Shown: in pieces, positions 21,161 through 33,230 of the stretch | Layout: each line of letters opens with the position of its first letter | How positions within the stretch are numbered: position 1 is the stretch's first letter | DNA from: Cristatella mucedo | Lineage: Eukaryota > Bryozoa > Phylactolaemata > Cristatellidae | Assembly: GCA_009760855.2 (NCBI GenBank) | Contig: WPIO01000167.1 | Span: forward strand, 181,501 to 245,500 | DNA length: 64,000 nt | Direction of reading: 5' to 3' | Made by a program: the position numbers and the translations under genes | The notes under the pieces: model-generated | The model's database searches: none | The model's input: the letters and a program-made list of their open reading frames with translations, nothing else | What the model was told of the DNA's origin: nothing

Positions 21161-21489
21161 TCGGGCGGAGTGAGGTTACACATAGAGTATATCTGGGACA
21201 TAAAACTGCTATTCTTATTAGTGGGTTATCACTACATCCGACAGCCTTATAGGCGGAGTGGACTGTGTTGAAATATTTAAGCAATGGGACTGCACCACTG
21301 ATACTACAACTTCGGAAATATGTCAATCAATTCAGGTAACGTGCAAGCGCCTTTATAAAAGGCTTTCGTCAGGACGCCGCCCCAGAAAAAAAAACAATTA
21401 CCCATGATGTTGAGCAGCTTCCACTCAGTCTTCTTTCTACCGTTCCGATCGCAGGTGCTAGAATGAGTGGCAGCAGACCACCTGAACTC

Positions 21490-22620
21490 TCGCATTGAAA
21501 CTTCAAACCTTGCTTGCGATTTCTAGTACGATTTTAAAGCAACTTATTATACGGAGTAATTATTGCTTTGAGTGTATGATGACCTGCTAGTAATGCAGAC
21601 ATAGGAAGAGTCTTTACGCTTGTTTTGCTAGATCCGACGGCAGCTCTTGATACTATCAATCACCAAGTTCTTCTTGAGCGACTCCTAACTCGCCTAGGCA
21701 TCACTAGCTGGCTCTGCACTGCAATGGTCTTGGTCCTTTCTCAGCGGGAAACTGTAGAATAATTAAGTGACTGGACGTATATCATCCTTTGTATCGTGGC
21801 TTACATCAGGGCACTAAACTTGATCCCGTTCTTTTCACTGTTTATACTCACCGTCCGGCTTACGCAATCGCTAGGAACAATCAACGTTTTCGCTTCTACA
21901 CAGTCGACACTCAGTTCTGCATTTCCTTTGACCCCTTCTAGCTCACTAGCAGGTAAACTGCTCTTAATTTCCCAACTCCATGTATTTATAAATTTTGAGC
22001 ATGTATTCTTGCACAACTTTAACTAAATGATAATGACACCAAGCTGCAAACCAAATTGTATTCACAAAATCAAAAGGTTACACCTCGGACTAGTCTCGGC
22101 CAGCATACTTCCTGTTGCATCGGCTCGAAATCGGGGCGTCCGGTTGTAATGCAATTTTTCTGTAGACGACCACATCAGTTTCATATTTGAATCCGCATAC
22201 TTTCAGATAACCAGCGTTGCAAAAATTTAAGGTTGCTTAGATAGGGTTTCGGAATCGAAATTGGCTCATGCACTTGGGAAAATCCATCATGACTTCTGTA
22301 ACTCACTGCTAGCTGATCTACCGGCCTCAGCAACCAGGGGCTTACAGCTTTTGCAAAACGCAGCAGCTAGGATTGTTTATCACGAGCGTCTGAGCTCCCA
22401 CTTGACATCACCTCTAGCCGCCCCGCACTTGGTCACGGTCAAGAAATGCATCAACGCCATACCTCGTACAAAGTTCAAATTCTGCAGAAACCGGGCGTTG
22501 AGTTTTTACACTTTTATGACCTGAAATTCATTCCCGACCTGCTTCACAGCATCCTCTGACTTAAGCACATTTAAACTGAAACTCAAAACGAATTTTTTCA
22601 TGCAGTATTTAGTGGGTAAA
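21490..22620 (+). mobile_element. Degraded LINE A (reverse transcriptase to C-terminus)
   Basis: Recognisable blocks in order are the segment before motif A (NADIGRVFTLVLLDPTAALDT, about 21595-21660), LGITS at about 21690, the PFFSLFIL block near 21830, and the C-terminal VYHERLSSHLTSP block near 22375-22420. All are in shifted frames with many stops. No 3' hairpin is seen at the end. Confidence 0.6.
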
Positions 22621-22679
22621 TTTAATCCTTTCTTTGTTTGCTAAAGCTGCTACGTCTTGCATTCTAATGAACTTTAAAA

Positions 22680-23060
22680 TATCTCAGCCTGAAACTCCAT
22701 CAATCCGCAAAGACAAAGTGGCTTTGAGGCAGGGTTTGAGTGAAGCACACTGACAGCCTAAACGGCTTTCGCTAAGTACTTGGTAGATAATATACTTCTC
22801 ATCTCGCCTAGAAAAGAAAAACTGGGAGGCAAAGCTGAGTCAGGAGAGTAGTTGAGATAGTGAGTCACATTTAATTTGCAGCTCCGGACCACAGCACCGG
22901 ATGTGCCATAGTAGGCAGCAAGAGAGTAGTTATCGTTGCAAAAGAATCACTGAAGCCAGTTTCGCATTCTCGGACGGGCAGAGCTAAAAATTCCGTCGCC
23001 AACGATCTTAAAAGAAGAGGGATGAAGCAAATAAGTTATTTTCTATACCGGACCTGAAGG
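22680..23060 (-). mobile_element. LINE B 3' end
   Basis: On the minus strand this shows the LINE B 3' UTR and C-terminal coding region, including a diverged form of the terminal stretch found at 55.2 and 58.1 kb (stop-side sequence AACTCCATC, CCGCAAAG). It is truncated inward. Confidence 0.55.
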
Positions 23061-23109
23061 CGAGAAGAGGCTGCAACTGGGGCACAAGTTCGGCTGTTGC
23101 CACTAGCAG

Positions 23110-23300
23110 TATTTTCAAACTGACCTTTGCATGTCACCCCTAAACTTGTAGTGACTGTTGTAAATGAGCGTGCTACCAATAGCTGAAACATTCCATCGGG
23201 CTTCCTTTGCATAAAAAAGGTAAATTGCGTAGAAAAAGATTGAGTTCTGTGATGTGGCTCTATTAAATAACTTACTATTATTACTACTACTATTCTGATA
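23110..23300 (+). mobile_element. LINE A 3' UTR tip
   Basis: Contains the conserved 3'-UTR words of family A (CATGTCACCCCTAAAC near 23130), a decayed terminal hairpin near 23230-23270, and a TTATTACTACTAC tail. Confidence 0.55.
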
Positions 23301-23884
23301 TAGCTACAGAGCTTATAAACGACCATACACAGTAGATGTAGTCTGTGCTAAGCATCACATGACTGTCCTAACAACTACATGCTAAACCAAAACCATACAT
23401 TTAGTGAGTGCTGTATAGTTAGAACGGTTTGGCCAAATGTGGTTGCATGGTGATTTTAGTAATGACACTGCAGATTACATTATTTCTCTGATTCATTTAC
23501 TCTTCGCCAGCTTTTTGTTAGAATGGAAAGGCTTAATATCCAGCTTATCTTAAATTCTACGTGGCTATGTATTTCATTTTGCTTCTACATCCTTAAAGCA
23601 GCCATCTTTGTGATAATGAATGTGGACCAAAACTTGAGCCGGGAATTATCAGCCACGGCCATTGGATAGGCAAGTCAAAAGATGTATATAGTGGATGATT
23701 TATAAAGATTTGCAGTACCTTATTACTCAATGCGTTTCAATATTCAGTCAATGAGTTTGTGCTACTAGGGCAAGTTAGACTTCAGAGCTGTCTATAGTCT
23801 GCCAACTTTCTAATGACTTTAAGCCATGCAAGACTGGGCTACTGAGACGAGCTAACCAGTGATGAGCATGATAATAACCATTAT

Positions 23885-24850
23885 CATATTAATAATTCAC
23901 TTGATAAAGCACACTCAGAAAACTTGATGTCCCTCTGGGCCCTTTGCATTTACTGCGAAGGGAAATGCAATTGAATGGTGAGTAAAATCATGCTTGATAA
24001 ACAAACGAAAATGAAGAACTTGGTTAGGGGTGACATGCACAGGGTCAGCATGCAGATTTGGCTAGTGGAAGCATGCACAGTGTCAGCACGCATAAGCACA
24101 TCAAGGATGAATCTCGGGGACCCACTAAATGCTGTCTTAAAGAGGTGTGTTCTTAAATTCTTTTTAAATGTGGTCAAATCACGGGATATTCTGACGCAGG
24201 TCGGGAGGGAGTTCCAGGCTTTGGGACCAAACGAACTAAATGCACGGTCTCCAAAGGATTTGAGGTTTGTACGGGGTATTTGTAGACTGTCAGATTTCGA
24301 AAAGCGGGTGGTACGATGCTTGGCCTGATGGTGGATTATATCTGAGAAATAGGCTGGAGCAAAAAAATGAATTTACCTAAAAGTGAGCGACAAAACCTTG
24401 AAGTCAATCCGTTGCTTGACTGGTAGCCAGTGCAGGTTGGCGAGATGAGGAGTAACGGGGCAACTGTGTCGCTTATGACAGACAAGCCTAGCTGCAGAGT
24501 TTTGCACCAGCCTCAATCGCCTGATCGCACATTTTGGTAGGCCACCGAGCAGTGAGTTCCAGAAGTCGAGACGAGATGTCACGAATGCATGGACCATCCT
24601 AAACGTGGTATCCTTATCTAAGCAAACCCGAATTTTAGCAATGTTATGAAGCTGAAAACACGCAGATGTGACTGTGGAGCTGATATGGTCGTCTAACGAG
24701 AGGTAGTTTTGGAAAATGATACCTAGATTGTGTGCTGAGTCAACTGGAGATATGCTGGCAGAGCCAATTTTGAGAGTCAGCCTTTCCAATTTGTGAATCA
24801 CACTGGGTTTGCCCATAACTAGTAAGTTACTTTTATCGTCATTTAGTTAA
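23885..24850 (-). mobile_element. LINE A C-terminus and 3' UTR
   Basis: The frame 24373-24816 (147 codons) is one of the best preserved LINE A pieces: DKDTTFRMVHAFVTSRLDFW, then VCHKRHSCPVTPHLANLHWL and RIDFKVLSLTF. Downstream, 23950-24177 holds the final THLFKTAFSGSPRF segment and the 3' UTR ends near 23890. These are the thumb and C-terminal regions of an APE-type LINE ORF2 of the CR1/L2 group. It is truncated before the catalytic motif. Confidence 0.8.
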
Positions 24851-25660
24851 TTCGAAGTCCTAATTGCTTCGGAAACGGTTGGCTTTGGTCAAGTCAAAGC
24901 TAAGTAATCCAAGTTCAGATAAAGATAGCGTCGAATATCTATTTAAGCAGGGCTGAAGCCTAATGCAGTTTACCTAACTTTAGCCAATGCCGGAAATTTG
25001 AGGTTTCATGAAACATATTGGAGCTTTGAAGCTGGTGTCACAGCTGCTGGTGACAACAATGAAGACAAAAGTACTACAACCGCTGCAACTTAAAGGTCTG
25101 GTGAATATCAGCTAAAATAATTCCTTGTTCCAGATCCTTAAGAGAGGCGAGCGAAAGGGCTTTACTTTACTACAGCCACAGGCTTTGAAGGTTCTTCTAT
25201 AGTTCTCTCAGCTAAAGCCCCACATTTGATTGAAGAGACTAAGCAGCAATGTTTTGAATGAGTAAGACCTTGGCAGTGATGTAATTTAGCGTTCTGACAA
25301 GTGTAAGTACGGAAACACAAAATCGCTTAATCTGGCTCACAAAGCCTTATATTCTGGCAGGCGGTAGCAGCACTCCTGAATCCACCTGCCTACCTCTCCA
25401 TCCTTGTTCGAACTGCTGTCCCCATATATAATTGAACTAGCTCTCATAAAATTTGACCATATAAACCAAAATCGCATATAAACCAGCTTCAACGAATAAA
25501 CCTTCACCTGTCCTTATTCATGAATTAGTCGTAAAATAACCACTAAAAATAGTAATATTCCTATAAATGCCAACTGCCTACGTGCTTCTAACACAGAAAT
25601 AAACAAATCACAACACCCTTTCATCTCAAAATCAGGTACCTGAGTACTAAATCAGGTTAT
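24851..25660. other. Intergenic; no supported gene
   Basis: No frame with a recognisable domain and no repeat unit that I can follow. Confidence 0.4.
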
Positions 25661-25669
25661 AGGAACACT

Positions 25670-25840
25670 AGAAAAAAAATGCAACAGCTTCTTTTGTAAA
25701 GAGGCAGAAGAGCTTCTATGAATTGGCTATATCCGTAGCTTTCAGTTCCAATAAAGGATCGCCCACTGCGGGATTCAAACCAATGGTTTAGGGACCATGG
25801 TCTTGAAAAACAACTGCCTTAGTTAATGTGCAATCACGTC
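25670..25840 (-). repeat. tRNA-derived SINE, copy 2 (old)
   Basis: A strongly diverged member of the family: the cagcttcttttgtaaagagg block, the GATCGCCCACTGCGGGATTC block and a decayed B box (GGTTTGAATCC on the minus strand) lie in the same order as in copy 1. Divergence suggests the oldest of the five copies. Confidence 0.65.
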
Positions 25841-27420
25841 TTACTCGTTAACCATCACGTTAAGCACAGTCAATATAACTTCAAGGAAGATTTGGAGTGG
25901 GCCCTTACCCCGGGCTATGGTTCAATTCTATTGACTGTTATTTTAGGGGTGCCTCTGGCTGCATGGGCACGATAGACAGGTCAGAAACGTGGCAAGGGGT
26001 TTGATTCCAATGCTCTGGCCTTTGTTGGTGTTCTTGCGGTCCAGCTACCCTTGTGGTCCTCCCAACCACACAGTAAGCCATCAACTGCCCTAATATAGTT
26101 GAACCAATGGGCTGCTCCACTCATAGGAGATTAGCCTTCTTTTGGCATCAATTCTCATCCAACCACGCTGTTGGTAAGACGTCGTACCGATACTCCATTG
26201 TCCATGCCCGAGCTAGCAGCTATTCCCTTGATGGCACACAGATTCAGCTTAAACGTGCCGTGTCCGGCGGGTTTATAAGGGCAGCCGTAGGCTGTCTCCA
26301 ATTCCTCAACTGTCGAAAATGACCACCCAAAGATGTTGATATAAACTTCAACTGTTATTCTTGAGCAATAGCAGCTGACGCCTCGCTCAATATGAATTTG
26401 TTCTAGTAACTACACTAATGAGTTTTCTCATCGTCAGGTATTGGACTCAAAATTGCGAACCAGCTCGGCCCTCAATCAACCACCGTCAGATATTTCCGGA
26501 GCTTCAAATGCGATACGTTCCAGACTAGGCCCAGCTTCTTCTTGCTTAAATTAAGGCCGTCTGGCACCCAAGTGACTGGTGCGGGATCGATCTACTTGCA
26601 GAGTTAGCAGGGCTTCGCTGAGACCTCGATGAGATTTTGCCGGATAACATCTTCGGCATAGCATGTTCCGGCATGGCATTTTGGCCTGTCTCCACTGACG
26701 AGGTGAAAGCTGTCGAAACTCTATAAGTCTATGCTTTGACCAAGGCGAAGACGCCGGATATGTGAGTGTGAGACAGCTTACAACCACTCCACTAACCTAT
26801 GAGCAACCCTGACTAGCGATTGGCTTTATCGTTGTACGTTTACACCAGGAAAACCGAAGCCTGGTGCGCCCTCTCCCACGCCATGTCGTCGATCAGTGAT
26901 AGTCCCCACCAGTTGCAATCCTCCCTATGATGCAGTCTCGTGTATATTATGCTCAGTCAGCAGCGATTGTAGCCATCTACGGATAGATGCTGAACCTGCA
27001 GCAAGGAAAAAGTGAAAGCCAGAATGAGACCCTTAATGATGACCTCTGGGTGAGCAACGGAGAACACCACTCCAATAATTCGTCCTTATATCCAGGCGTA
27101 TGCCAATTAAAAAGCTACCCGCGTCGAACAAGAGGATACAAATATCCAGGTTCAGTGCATTCGAATTGCTTGAAACTTTGTCATCGCCGTTCAGCTGCTT
27201 CAACAATTGACTCGTCATGGCTATGATATTTGAGCTGATGACTGAATTTAATCCGCCGTAGCTGGCTGCTATCTTTTAGAGACTGTAGGCAGGGTGAAGC
27301 CAGCCAGGCACTGGAAAATCTGCTGACCGAATCAGGAAAACGGCTGAAGCAGCGATAATTTATCAGGAGAAGTGCTTAATAACTGATGGCGGGCCACCGA
27401 AGATCCATTCCTTCATACTT
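25841..27420. other. Intergenic; no supported gene
   Basis: Several frames of 60-80 codons occur on both strands. The minus frame 27033-27218 has a hydrophobic run (ICILLFDAGSFLIGI) preceded by an AG that could be a splice acceptor. It might be an exon, but nothing confirms it. Confidence 0.35.
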
Positions 27421-27424
27421 CTAG

Positions 27425-27490
27425 TAATAGTAATGCACTTAATAGGAGTGCCCTCAGAGAACTCAATCTCTTTCTAGCCCTTTTATATTT
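27425..27490 (-). mobile_element. LINE A 3' tip
   Basis: Only the diverged terminal hairpin and the ATTA-type tail remain (minus strand), with the CTCAGAGAACTCAATCTC core intact. Confidence 0.5.
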
Positions 27491-27548
27491 GGCCTGAATA
27501 TTCGAAGTCCGATATACTTTCCATAGACGAGGCATTTTAACACCTTAC

Positions 27549-27621
27549 CCTCACAACCGAATGTTCGATTCAACGTGGTGGCCTCAACATTTGAGATGCC
27601 ACTTTTTTTAGTCCCAATCTT
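27549..27621 (-). CDS. Candidate 73-bp internal exon
   Basis: On the minus strand a pyrimidine-rich acceptor (TTCGTTTTTACAG) precedes 24 open codons with a good donor (GAGG/GTAAGG) at the end. The start phase is 0, which would accept the 28493-28753 exon upstream of it. The peptide (KIGTKKSGISNVEATTLN, then RTFGCEG) is unremarkable. Splice sites this good can occur by chance, and no following exon was identified. Confidence 0.25.
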
Positions 27622-28014
27622 CTGTAAAAACGAACAAGTGCCGGCAAAAACTTGAACGTTTACGGACAAAGCCGTTGTAAGTTTCGAGATAATTATATTC
27701 GGGCTGCATTAAGTCCTAAACCTACTCACCTTGGGCAATAACGACCACTATTGTGCTCCAAGAAATAATGTTGACAGAGGTCCAGGTAAACAAGCATGTG
27801 AAAATATGCCTTACGCAGGTTAATTACACTCACTCTCTCGCCCAGCAGTAGCGACGCTCAGGAATGAGTGTCACGTACATCACCAGGAGCCTTGTGACCG
27901 TCGATCAAATAATTCAATTCTTCATAGTCAACTGGATGTCTCATATTTCATATAGTTGGCTGTATGGTGGTCATCGGAAAGTACAGGCCACCACAATGAC
28001 CAGTGAATGATTAA

Positions 28015-28400
28015 CAGTAATAATAAACTTGATATAGCACCCTCAGAGAACTTAAATCTATTTCTAGGTACTTTTAAATCGCTGCAACGGAAGCCCGATC
28101 GAATGGTTAGTTGTGGCATTCTCAATAAAGGACAAGAATAACAAGTTTACGAGGGACATGTACCGGGTCAGGATGAAGCTATTATTAGTGGCAGCTTACA
28201 AACTGTCAGTACATAAAAGCACACTAAGTTTAAATAATCTCGACTAATAGAATGCGTTTTAGTTTCTTTTCAAGTATGGCTAAGTCAAGAGATGGTGTGA
28301 ACCAAGTCAGAAGTAAATTCCAGGCGTGTGGCTGTAGCCAGCCTTCATTACTCTTAGGTTATACTTAATTTACCTAATCACCATGAACTCTGTCGACAAA
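28015..28400 (-). mobile_element. LINE A 3' UTR fragment
   Basis: A decayed terminal hairpin at about 28033-28074 is followed inward by the family A 3'-UTR words (GACATGTACCGGGTCAG, AGTACATAAAAGCACA) in reverse orientation. Truncated before clear coding sequence. Confidence 0.6.
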
Positions 28401-28492
28401 GGGGGAAGCAAAATGATTGGTTTTTTTTGCCGGTGTGAGAACACGATTCTTCTACTCCACTTCACTGATCAGGATCAGTGATTGAACCCTAC

Positions 28493-28753
28493 CTTAAAGT
28501 CCTGGTCTTCGATCTGCACATCAGCAGCTGACGGCAATACAGGCTGGTTGATGTCGGCAGACACCGCAACTGCTGCATCAACATGCACTGGCTTTCCAAA
28601 ATCCTTTTGCCATGAACTCAACTTTCGCAAAGAAGGGATGGCAAATACCACACCCGGCAGTTCACTGATTTCCATACCGATAATCTGCCCGAAACCAAGA
28701 ATGACAGACAACAGACATACTAGCACTATCGTTCGTCCGCCAAAGGGTACCAT
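28493..28753 (-). CDS. Candidate first coding exon of a secreted protein
   Basis: On the minus strand an ATG in good context (ATCGACATGG) opens 87 codons ending at a donor, AAG/GTAGGG, in phase 0. The first 25 residues look like a signal peptide: a basic residue, then the hydrophobic run IVLVCLLSVILGFG. After it come LPGVVFAIPSL and an acidic stretch (ADVQIEDQDFK). In-frame ATGs also occur at 28825 and 28798. I do not recognise the family. The frame on the other strand (28482-28829) is its shadow. Next exon uncertain; a phase-compatible candidate lies at 27549-27621. Another exon-like frame, transcribed in the opposite direction, starts about 100 bp away at 28854. Confidence 0.45.
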
Positions 28754-29003
28754 GTCGATGCACTTGGATTTAGAGAGCTCTGTGATTAAATTTATCATCA
28801 CGACTGTGTCCCACGCTCGGCCCACCTAAGCAAGGTCTGGAGGATTCACCAAAATGAGGGACATCGAGCCCTTAGTATTCCATAACAAAGATGTATGGAA
28901 GTTTTTGATGAGGACATTTACCTAAGGAAGGCTAACCAAAAACTATCGGCAAAGTAATGCATGCTCCCCTTTACTCTTTTTTGTTTTTGCTTCATTTCTG
29001 TAG

Positions 29004-29294
29004 CACGGCCCAATTAGAGTAGTTAACTTCAAGACAATGAGGGTTCCCACTGGCCGAACGGTGCTTCACCAGGCTAATGTGCTCAAATTCGGAAATACGA
29101 TAGGAAACTATATGTTCGACGGCCATGGAAACGAAACACGCAACATTAAAAGTTCCGATGCAGGGTGTGCAATTTCGAATGCCAGCCACAGGCAAATCAA
29201 CAGTCTCCTTGGAGCGCCAGAAGCCTTCTCTGTTACTCAAGTTTTCTCTGAAAGAGCATACGTCGGCATTTCAGGGATTTTGATCGAGGCTTAG
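29004..29294 (+). CDS. Candidate last exon of an unrecognised protein gene
   Basis: A strong acceptor (about 20 pyrimidines from 28973, then TTTCTGTAG) leads into 96 open codons and a TAG at 29292-29294. The peptide has a charged beginning, a GNTIGNYMFDGHGNE stretch and a hydrophobic C-terminus (AYVGISGILIEA). A possible first exon with an ATG at 28854 and a GTATGG donor would keep phase 0 through an intron of about 110 bp, but that donor is weak. The opposite strand is also open, which lowers confidence. I cannot name a family. Confidence 0.4.
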   Translation, partial: HGPIRVVNFKTMRVPTGRTVLHQANVLKFGNTIGNYMFDGHGNETRNIKSSDAGCAISNASHRQINSLLGAPEAFSVTQVFSERAYVGISGILIEA

Positions 29295-29509
29295 AGCTGC
29301 CTCTCTCCGGCCTCCGGCAGACCAGAGACGAAGAGGCGCTTTTAACAAATTTTCAGCAAACAGCCAATTTCAGTTTGTAGCCGATCGCCGAACCGGTTTA
29401 ATCCAGCGAATAAGGGGCTCACCGAAACCAAGGTCTGTCTGAGATCGGGAACTTGAGCCCCGACGCATACGTGTAATACCAGAATCCATGTTGAGAGGCT
29501 ATATAGACG

Positions 29510-31010
29510 AATAACAATAATAATAGTAATAATAATTCACTTGATAAAGCGCCCTCAGAGAATTTCATCTCTCTCTAGGCGCTTTACATTTGCTGTAAAG
29601 TGAAATACAATTGAATGGTAAGTAAAATCATGCTTGAAAAACAAACGAAATGAATAATATGGTTAGGGGTGACATGCACAGGGTCAGAATGCCAATGTGT
29701 TTAGTGGCAGCATGCAAAGTGTCAGCAGGCATAAGCACATCAAGGACGAATCACAGGGACCCACTAAATGCTGTCCTAAATAGGTGTGTTTTTAGGTTCC
29801 TTCTAGATGTGGTCAGGTCAGGGGATGTTCTGACGCAGGTCGGGAGGGAGTTCTTGGCTTTGGGAGCATATGAGCTAAATGCACGGTCTCCAAAGGATTT
29901 AAGGTTCGTATGAGGAATTTTCAGACTGTTGGATTCCGAAAAGCTCGCGGTACAATGCTTGGCCTGATGGGGTAGCATATCTGACAGATAGGCTGAAGCC
30001 ATAGAATGAAGGTACCTAAAAGTGAGCGACAAAACCTTGAAGACAATCCGTTGCTTGACTGGTAGCCAGTGCAGGTCGGCGAGAAGTGGAGTAATTTGGA
30101 AACTGAGACGCTCATGACAGACAAGCCTAGCTGCAGAATTTTACAACAGCTGCAATCGCCAGATCACACATGCTGGTAGGCCAGTAAGCAGTGAGTTGCA
30201 GAAGTCGAGACGGGATGTCACGAATTCATGGACTAACTTGGACGTGGTATCTTTATCTAAACAAGCCCGAATTTTTGCAATGTTATGATGCTAAAAATAG
30301 GTGGATTTGACTGTGGTGCTGATGTGGTCATCTAACGAGAGGTCGCTTTGGAATATGACACCTAGATTTTGAGCTCATTCAACTGGAGATATGCTGGCAG
30401 GGCCAATTTTGAGAGTCAGCCTTTCCAATCTCTGGATCACACTGGGTTCGCCCATAACTAGCAAGTTAGTTTTATCATCGTTTACTTTTAGAAAATTTGC
30501 TGCCATCCATGTGCGGATGTCATCAATGCATGTAGCTAGTGAGTTTAGAGAATTTGAGGTGCTCGAAGGCTGAGAGGGATCAAAGCAAAGGTACAACTGA
30601 GTTTCATCCGCATAGAAGTGAAAGCCTAGATTGTGCTTGGCAATCACATCAGCAAGAGGCAGAGTATAAACCGTGAAAGAACCGGACTTAGCACTGAGCC
30701 CTGAGGTACTCCATATTTCAGAGAGACTTCAGATGATCTTTGTCCATTTACGTCAATACTCTGGAGCCTCCCACTGAGATAGGACCTGAACCACTGCAGA
30801 GCAGTGCCAGTGATGCCCAGGCGAGATGGGAGGCGCTCTAGAAGAACTTTGTGATCGATGCTATCGAAAGCTGCCGAAAGATCATGCATAACAAGCAGAG
30901 ACACTCTACCCATGTCTGCATTCCTAAGTAGGTCGTTGTGTACCCGAAGCAATGCTGACTCTGTGGAGTGATTAGCTCTAAAGCCAGACTGGAACTTACT
31001 AGCAAGGTGT
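29510..31010 (-). mobile_element. LINE A, reverse transcriptase to 3' end
   Basis: Minus-strand copy ending at the terminal hairpin 29546-29585 with an ATT tail at 29510-29535. Inward it has THLFRTAFSGS, the FGDRAFSSYAP block, the LHWLPVKQ region, the catalytic FYADETQLYL (about 30600-30630), VPQGSVLSPV and LSAAFDSIDHKVLLERL (30644-30952). It is a member of the APE-type CR1/L2 group, in which this domain copies its RNA at a nicked target. YADD has become YADE, and frames shift in several places. The 5' end stops at the TA/TG microsatellite. Confidence 0.85.
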
Positions 31011-31079
31011 AATTATATATATATATATATATATTTATATTATATATACATATATTTATAGTATATATATATATATATA

Positions 31080-31132
<53 letters not shown>

Positions 31133-31150
31133 TGTTTGTGTGTGTGCATG
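31011..31150. repeat. (TA)n and (TG)n microsatellite
   Basis: About 75 bp of TA repeats followed by about 50 bp of TG repeats with a few interruptions. It abuts the 5' edge of the LINE A copy. The protein-like frame read through it (HTHTHT) is meaningless. Confidence 0.95.
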
Positions 31151-31760
31151 TATTTTACCAGTGCTAGTATGTTCTAGCCATGGTGCCCTACTCAATATTC
31201 CGGGTATGTGCTGCTACAAGCGTCCCATTGGCAGTGGCTTATTTGGGATCGTCCTGGTACAAATCACTTAATTTAATGCGCTCGCAAGTAAGCTAAACAC
31301 AGAGGGACCTCACAAGTCTACAGAGATTTTCCTACACACAGCTAACTATATGGGTGTGAGATAACGCTGCAAGCGTGCAAAAATATGCCAGTACCTCAGT
31401 TGGCATCCATAGTCCTGCAGTTACACCGGCCCAATCCATGAGTACAAGGGTATGCCGTCAAAGTTCCTGCTAGCCAAGTAAGTGCTTTGATCTTCGGAGT
31501 CGAGGTCCACCCCAGTCGAGATTTTCTGCCACAAGAGATCGACTATGCAGTCCCAAGTTCCGGTCTTGAGGCTTCTGGGAGCCAACCCCAACCTTTGCAC
31601 TTCCGGGGATGGCCTCTAAGCTAGGTGAGGCCCAGCTCGACGCATCGAATGTCAGTAGTACCACCTATGCTAGGGTGATGAGGTCATCATCTGAGAAAAT
31701 TTGGACCTCCCATCTGCAACTGTTCTTTTTGTGGAAGCGTTTTCCAACTACCGCCGAGAC
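31151..31760. other. Intergenic; nothing recognised
   Basis: No supported gene, repeat or mobile-element fragment. Confidence 0.4.
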
Positions 31761-31762
31761 CC

Positions 31763-31950
31763 AAAATAAATAAATAATTAAATCCTAGCAGATTAGGCAG
31801 CCTCTTTGTGTATAGCTACAGAAGAGCCTTTACCGCAATAGCAACCGCTTGCCGTGGCGATAAAGAATCATCCACCACAGGAATCGAACCCACGACCTCA
31901 AGAGTGAGATCGTGAATGCAACTGCCTTACCTTGTGAGCCATCACATCTT
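31763..31950 (-). repeat. tRNA-derived SINE, copy 3
   Basis: Minus-strand copy with an intact B box (GGTTCGATTCC), an A-box-like region near the 31940s and an AAAT-repeat tail at 31763-31780. Body blocks match copy 1 throughout. Confidence 0.8.
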
Positions 31951-32269
31951 ACATATAGAGTGGTGGCGCCCGAGTCTGACACCAAGTAACGGCGATTAAA
32001 AGATGATTACCTCATGGCTAACATCGTTAATCTAAAAAGTGTTCGCAGGTAAAACATTTCGTCCAGTTAAAGAGGTGTAGTCGCGCATGGTAAGCAGGCG
32101 GGTCGCTGTCCTCTCTTGGAGCTTAGTCCTCGAGCCGTAGGCACAAGGGTGCTGTCAGCTTAGAGTTCCAAGCAATCCTTGATGCTGGTAGATATAATCG
32201 GAGGTTATACCACACAAAAATCATTGAAAAGTGACGGCAATATCTGTTCAAAATGCCACCACCATTGAA

Positions 32270-32715
32270 CGTGCGAAATTATAAACAATATCCTTTAAAC
32301 GAGAGTTCGTCGTTCGCTGCTGCTCGCTCTGCAGGGAAGACGCTGGCGCATCAGCCTGATCGCTTGGCAAGGTGCAGCTAGTCGAACTCTCAGCCCTGGT
32401 TTTCGGTTTATTAGAGCCGTTGACATCGGTTTGGCTTGTTTCTTTTCGGAATGATCTGCATTGGCTGTTGACTTATCCTTACTACTTTCCCCACCACCTG
32501 CCTCATCCGAAACATTGTTCGAAGTTTGCTGTCCTGCTGAGGTGGAGGCATTCTTGTGGCCGCGACCAAAGGAGGCTTGTAGTGGGTGATATTTACTGTG
32601 CTCGGTATGTCTCCAGCATCGTCTTCGTGTATGACACGTATGTTTTGTCAGACCACTTCACGATAAAAATAAATCTCGGCAACAAATGTATCAATTTCGT
32701 TGAAGACCCTTCCAC
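32270..32715 (+). mobile_element. Possible LINE endonuclease-end fragment
   Basis: The frame 32372-32767 contains DTYVLSDHFTIKINL, which resembles the LSDH-containing end of APE-type LINE endonucleases. The rest is decayed. It abuts a LINE A copy of the opposite strand at about 32715. Confidence 0.35.
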
Positions 32716-33230
32716 GGCCTGGCGAATAAGTCTGCACAAAGTGACAAACCCTCAACGTGGATTCTGAGGGTGGTAAGATACTTGGCCTGGTGGGGGAGTA
32801 GATCTGAGAGATGAAGCCATAGAATGAAGGGACCTAAAAGTGAAAGACAAAACCTTGAAGTCAATCCGTTACTTGACTGGTAGCCAGTGCCGGTCAGCGA
32901 GAAGTGAAGTAATGTGACAACTGCGAAGCTCACGACAGACAAACCCAGCTGCAGAGTTTTGTACCAGCTGCAATCGCCTGATTGCTCATGCTGGTAGGCC
33001 AGTAAGCAGTGAGTTCCAGAAGTGGAGATGGGATGTCACGAATGCATGGACCAACTTGGATGTGGTATCGTTATCTAAACAAGCCCGAATTTTAGCAATG
33101 TTATGATGCTGAAAACACGCAGATTTGACTGTGGAGCTGATATGGCCGTCTAACGAGAGGTCGCTAGTGAATATGACACCTAGATTATGAGCTGATTCAA
33201 CAGGAGATATGACGGCAGAGTCCATTTTGA
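32715..33230 (-). mobile_element. LINE A internal fragment
   Basis: Minus strand: thumb-region blocks SAHNLGVIFTSDLSLDGH and AKIRACLDNDTTSKLVHAF (32986-33225), then the SSNGLTSRFCLSLLGPF region, which is a frame-shifted form of the FKVLSLTFR segment. No 3' end, and truncated 5' of the thumb. Confidence 0.75.

Noticed and set aside
28482-28829. Plus-strand 115-codon frame
   Set aside because: Shadow of the minus-strand exon, which has a signal peptide and a splice donor; the plus frame has neither.
30838-31149. Minus-strand frame rich in HT and IY repeats
   Set aside because: Its upstream part is translated from a (TG)n/(TA)n microsatellite.
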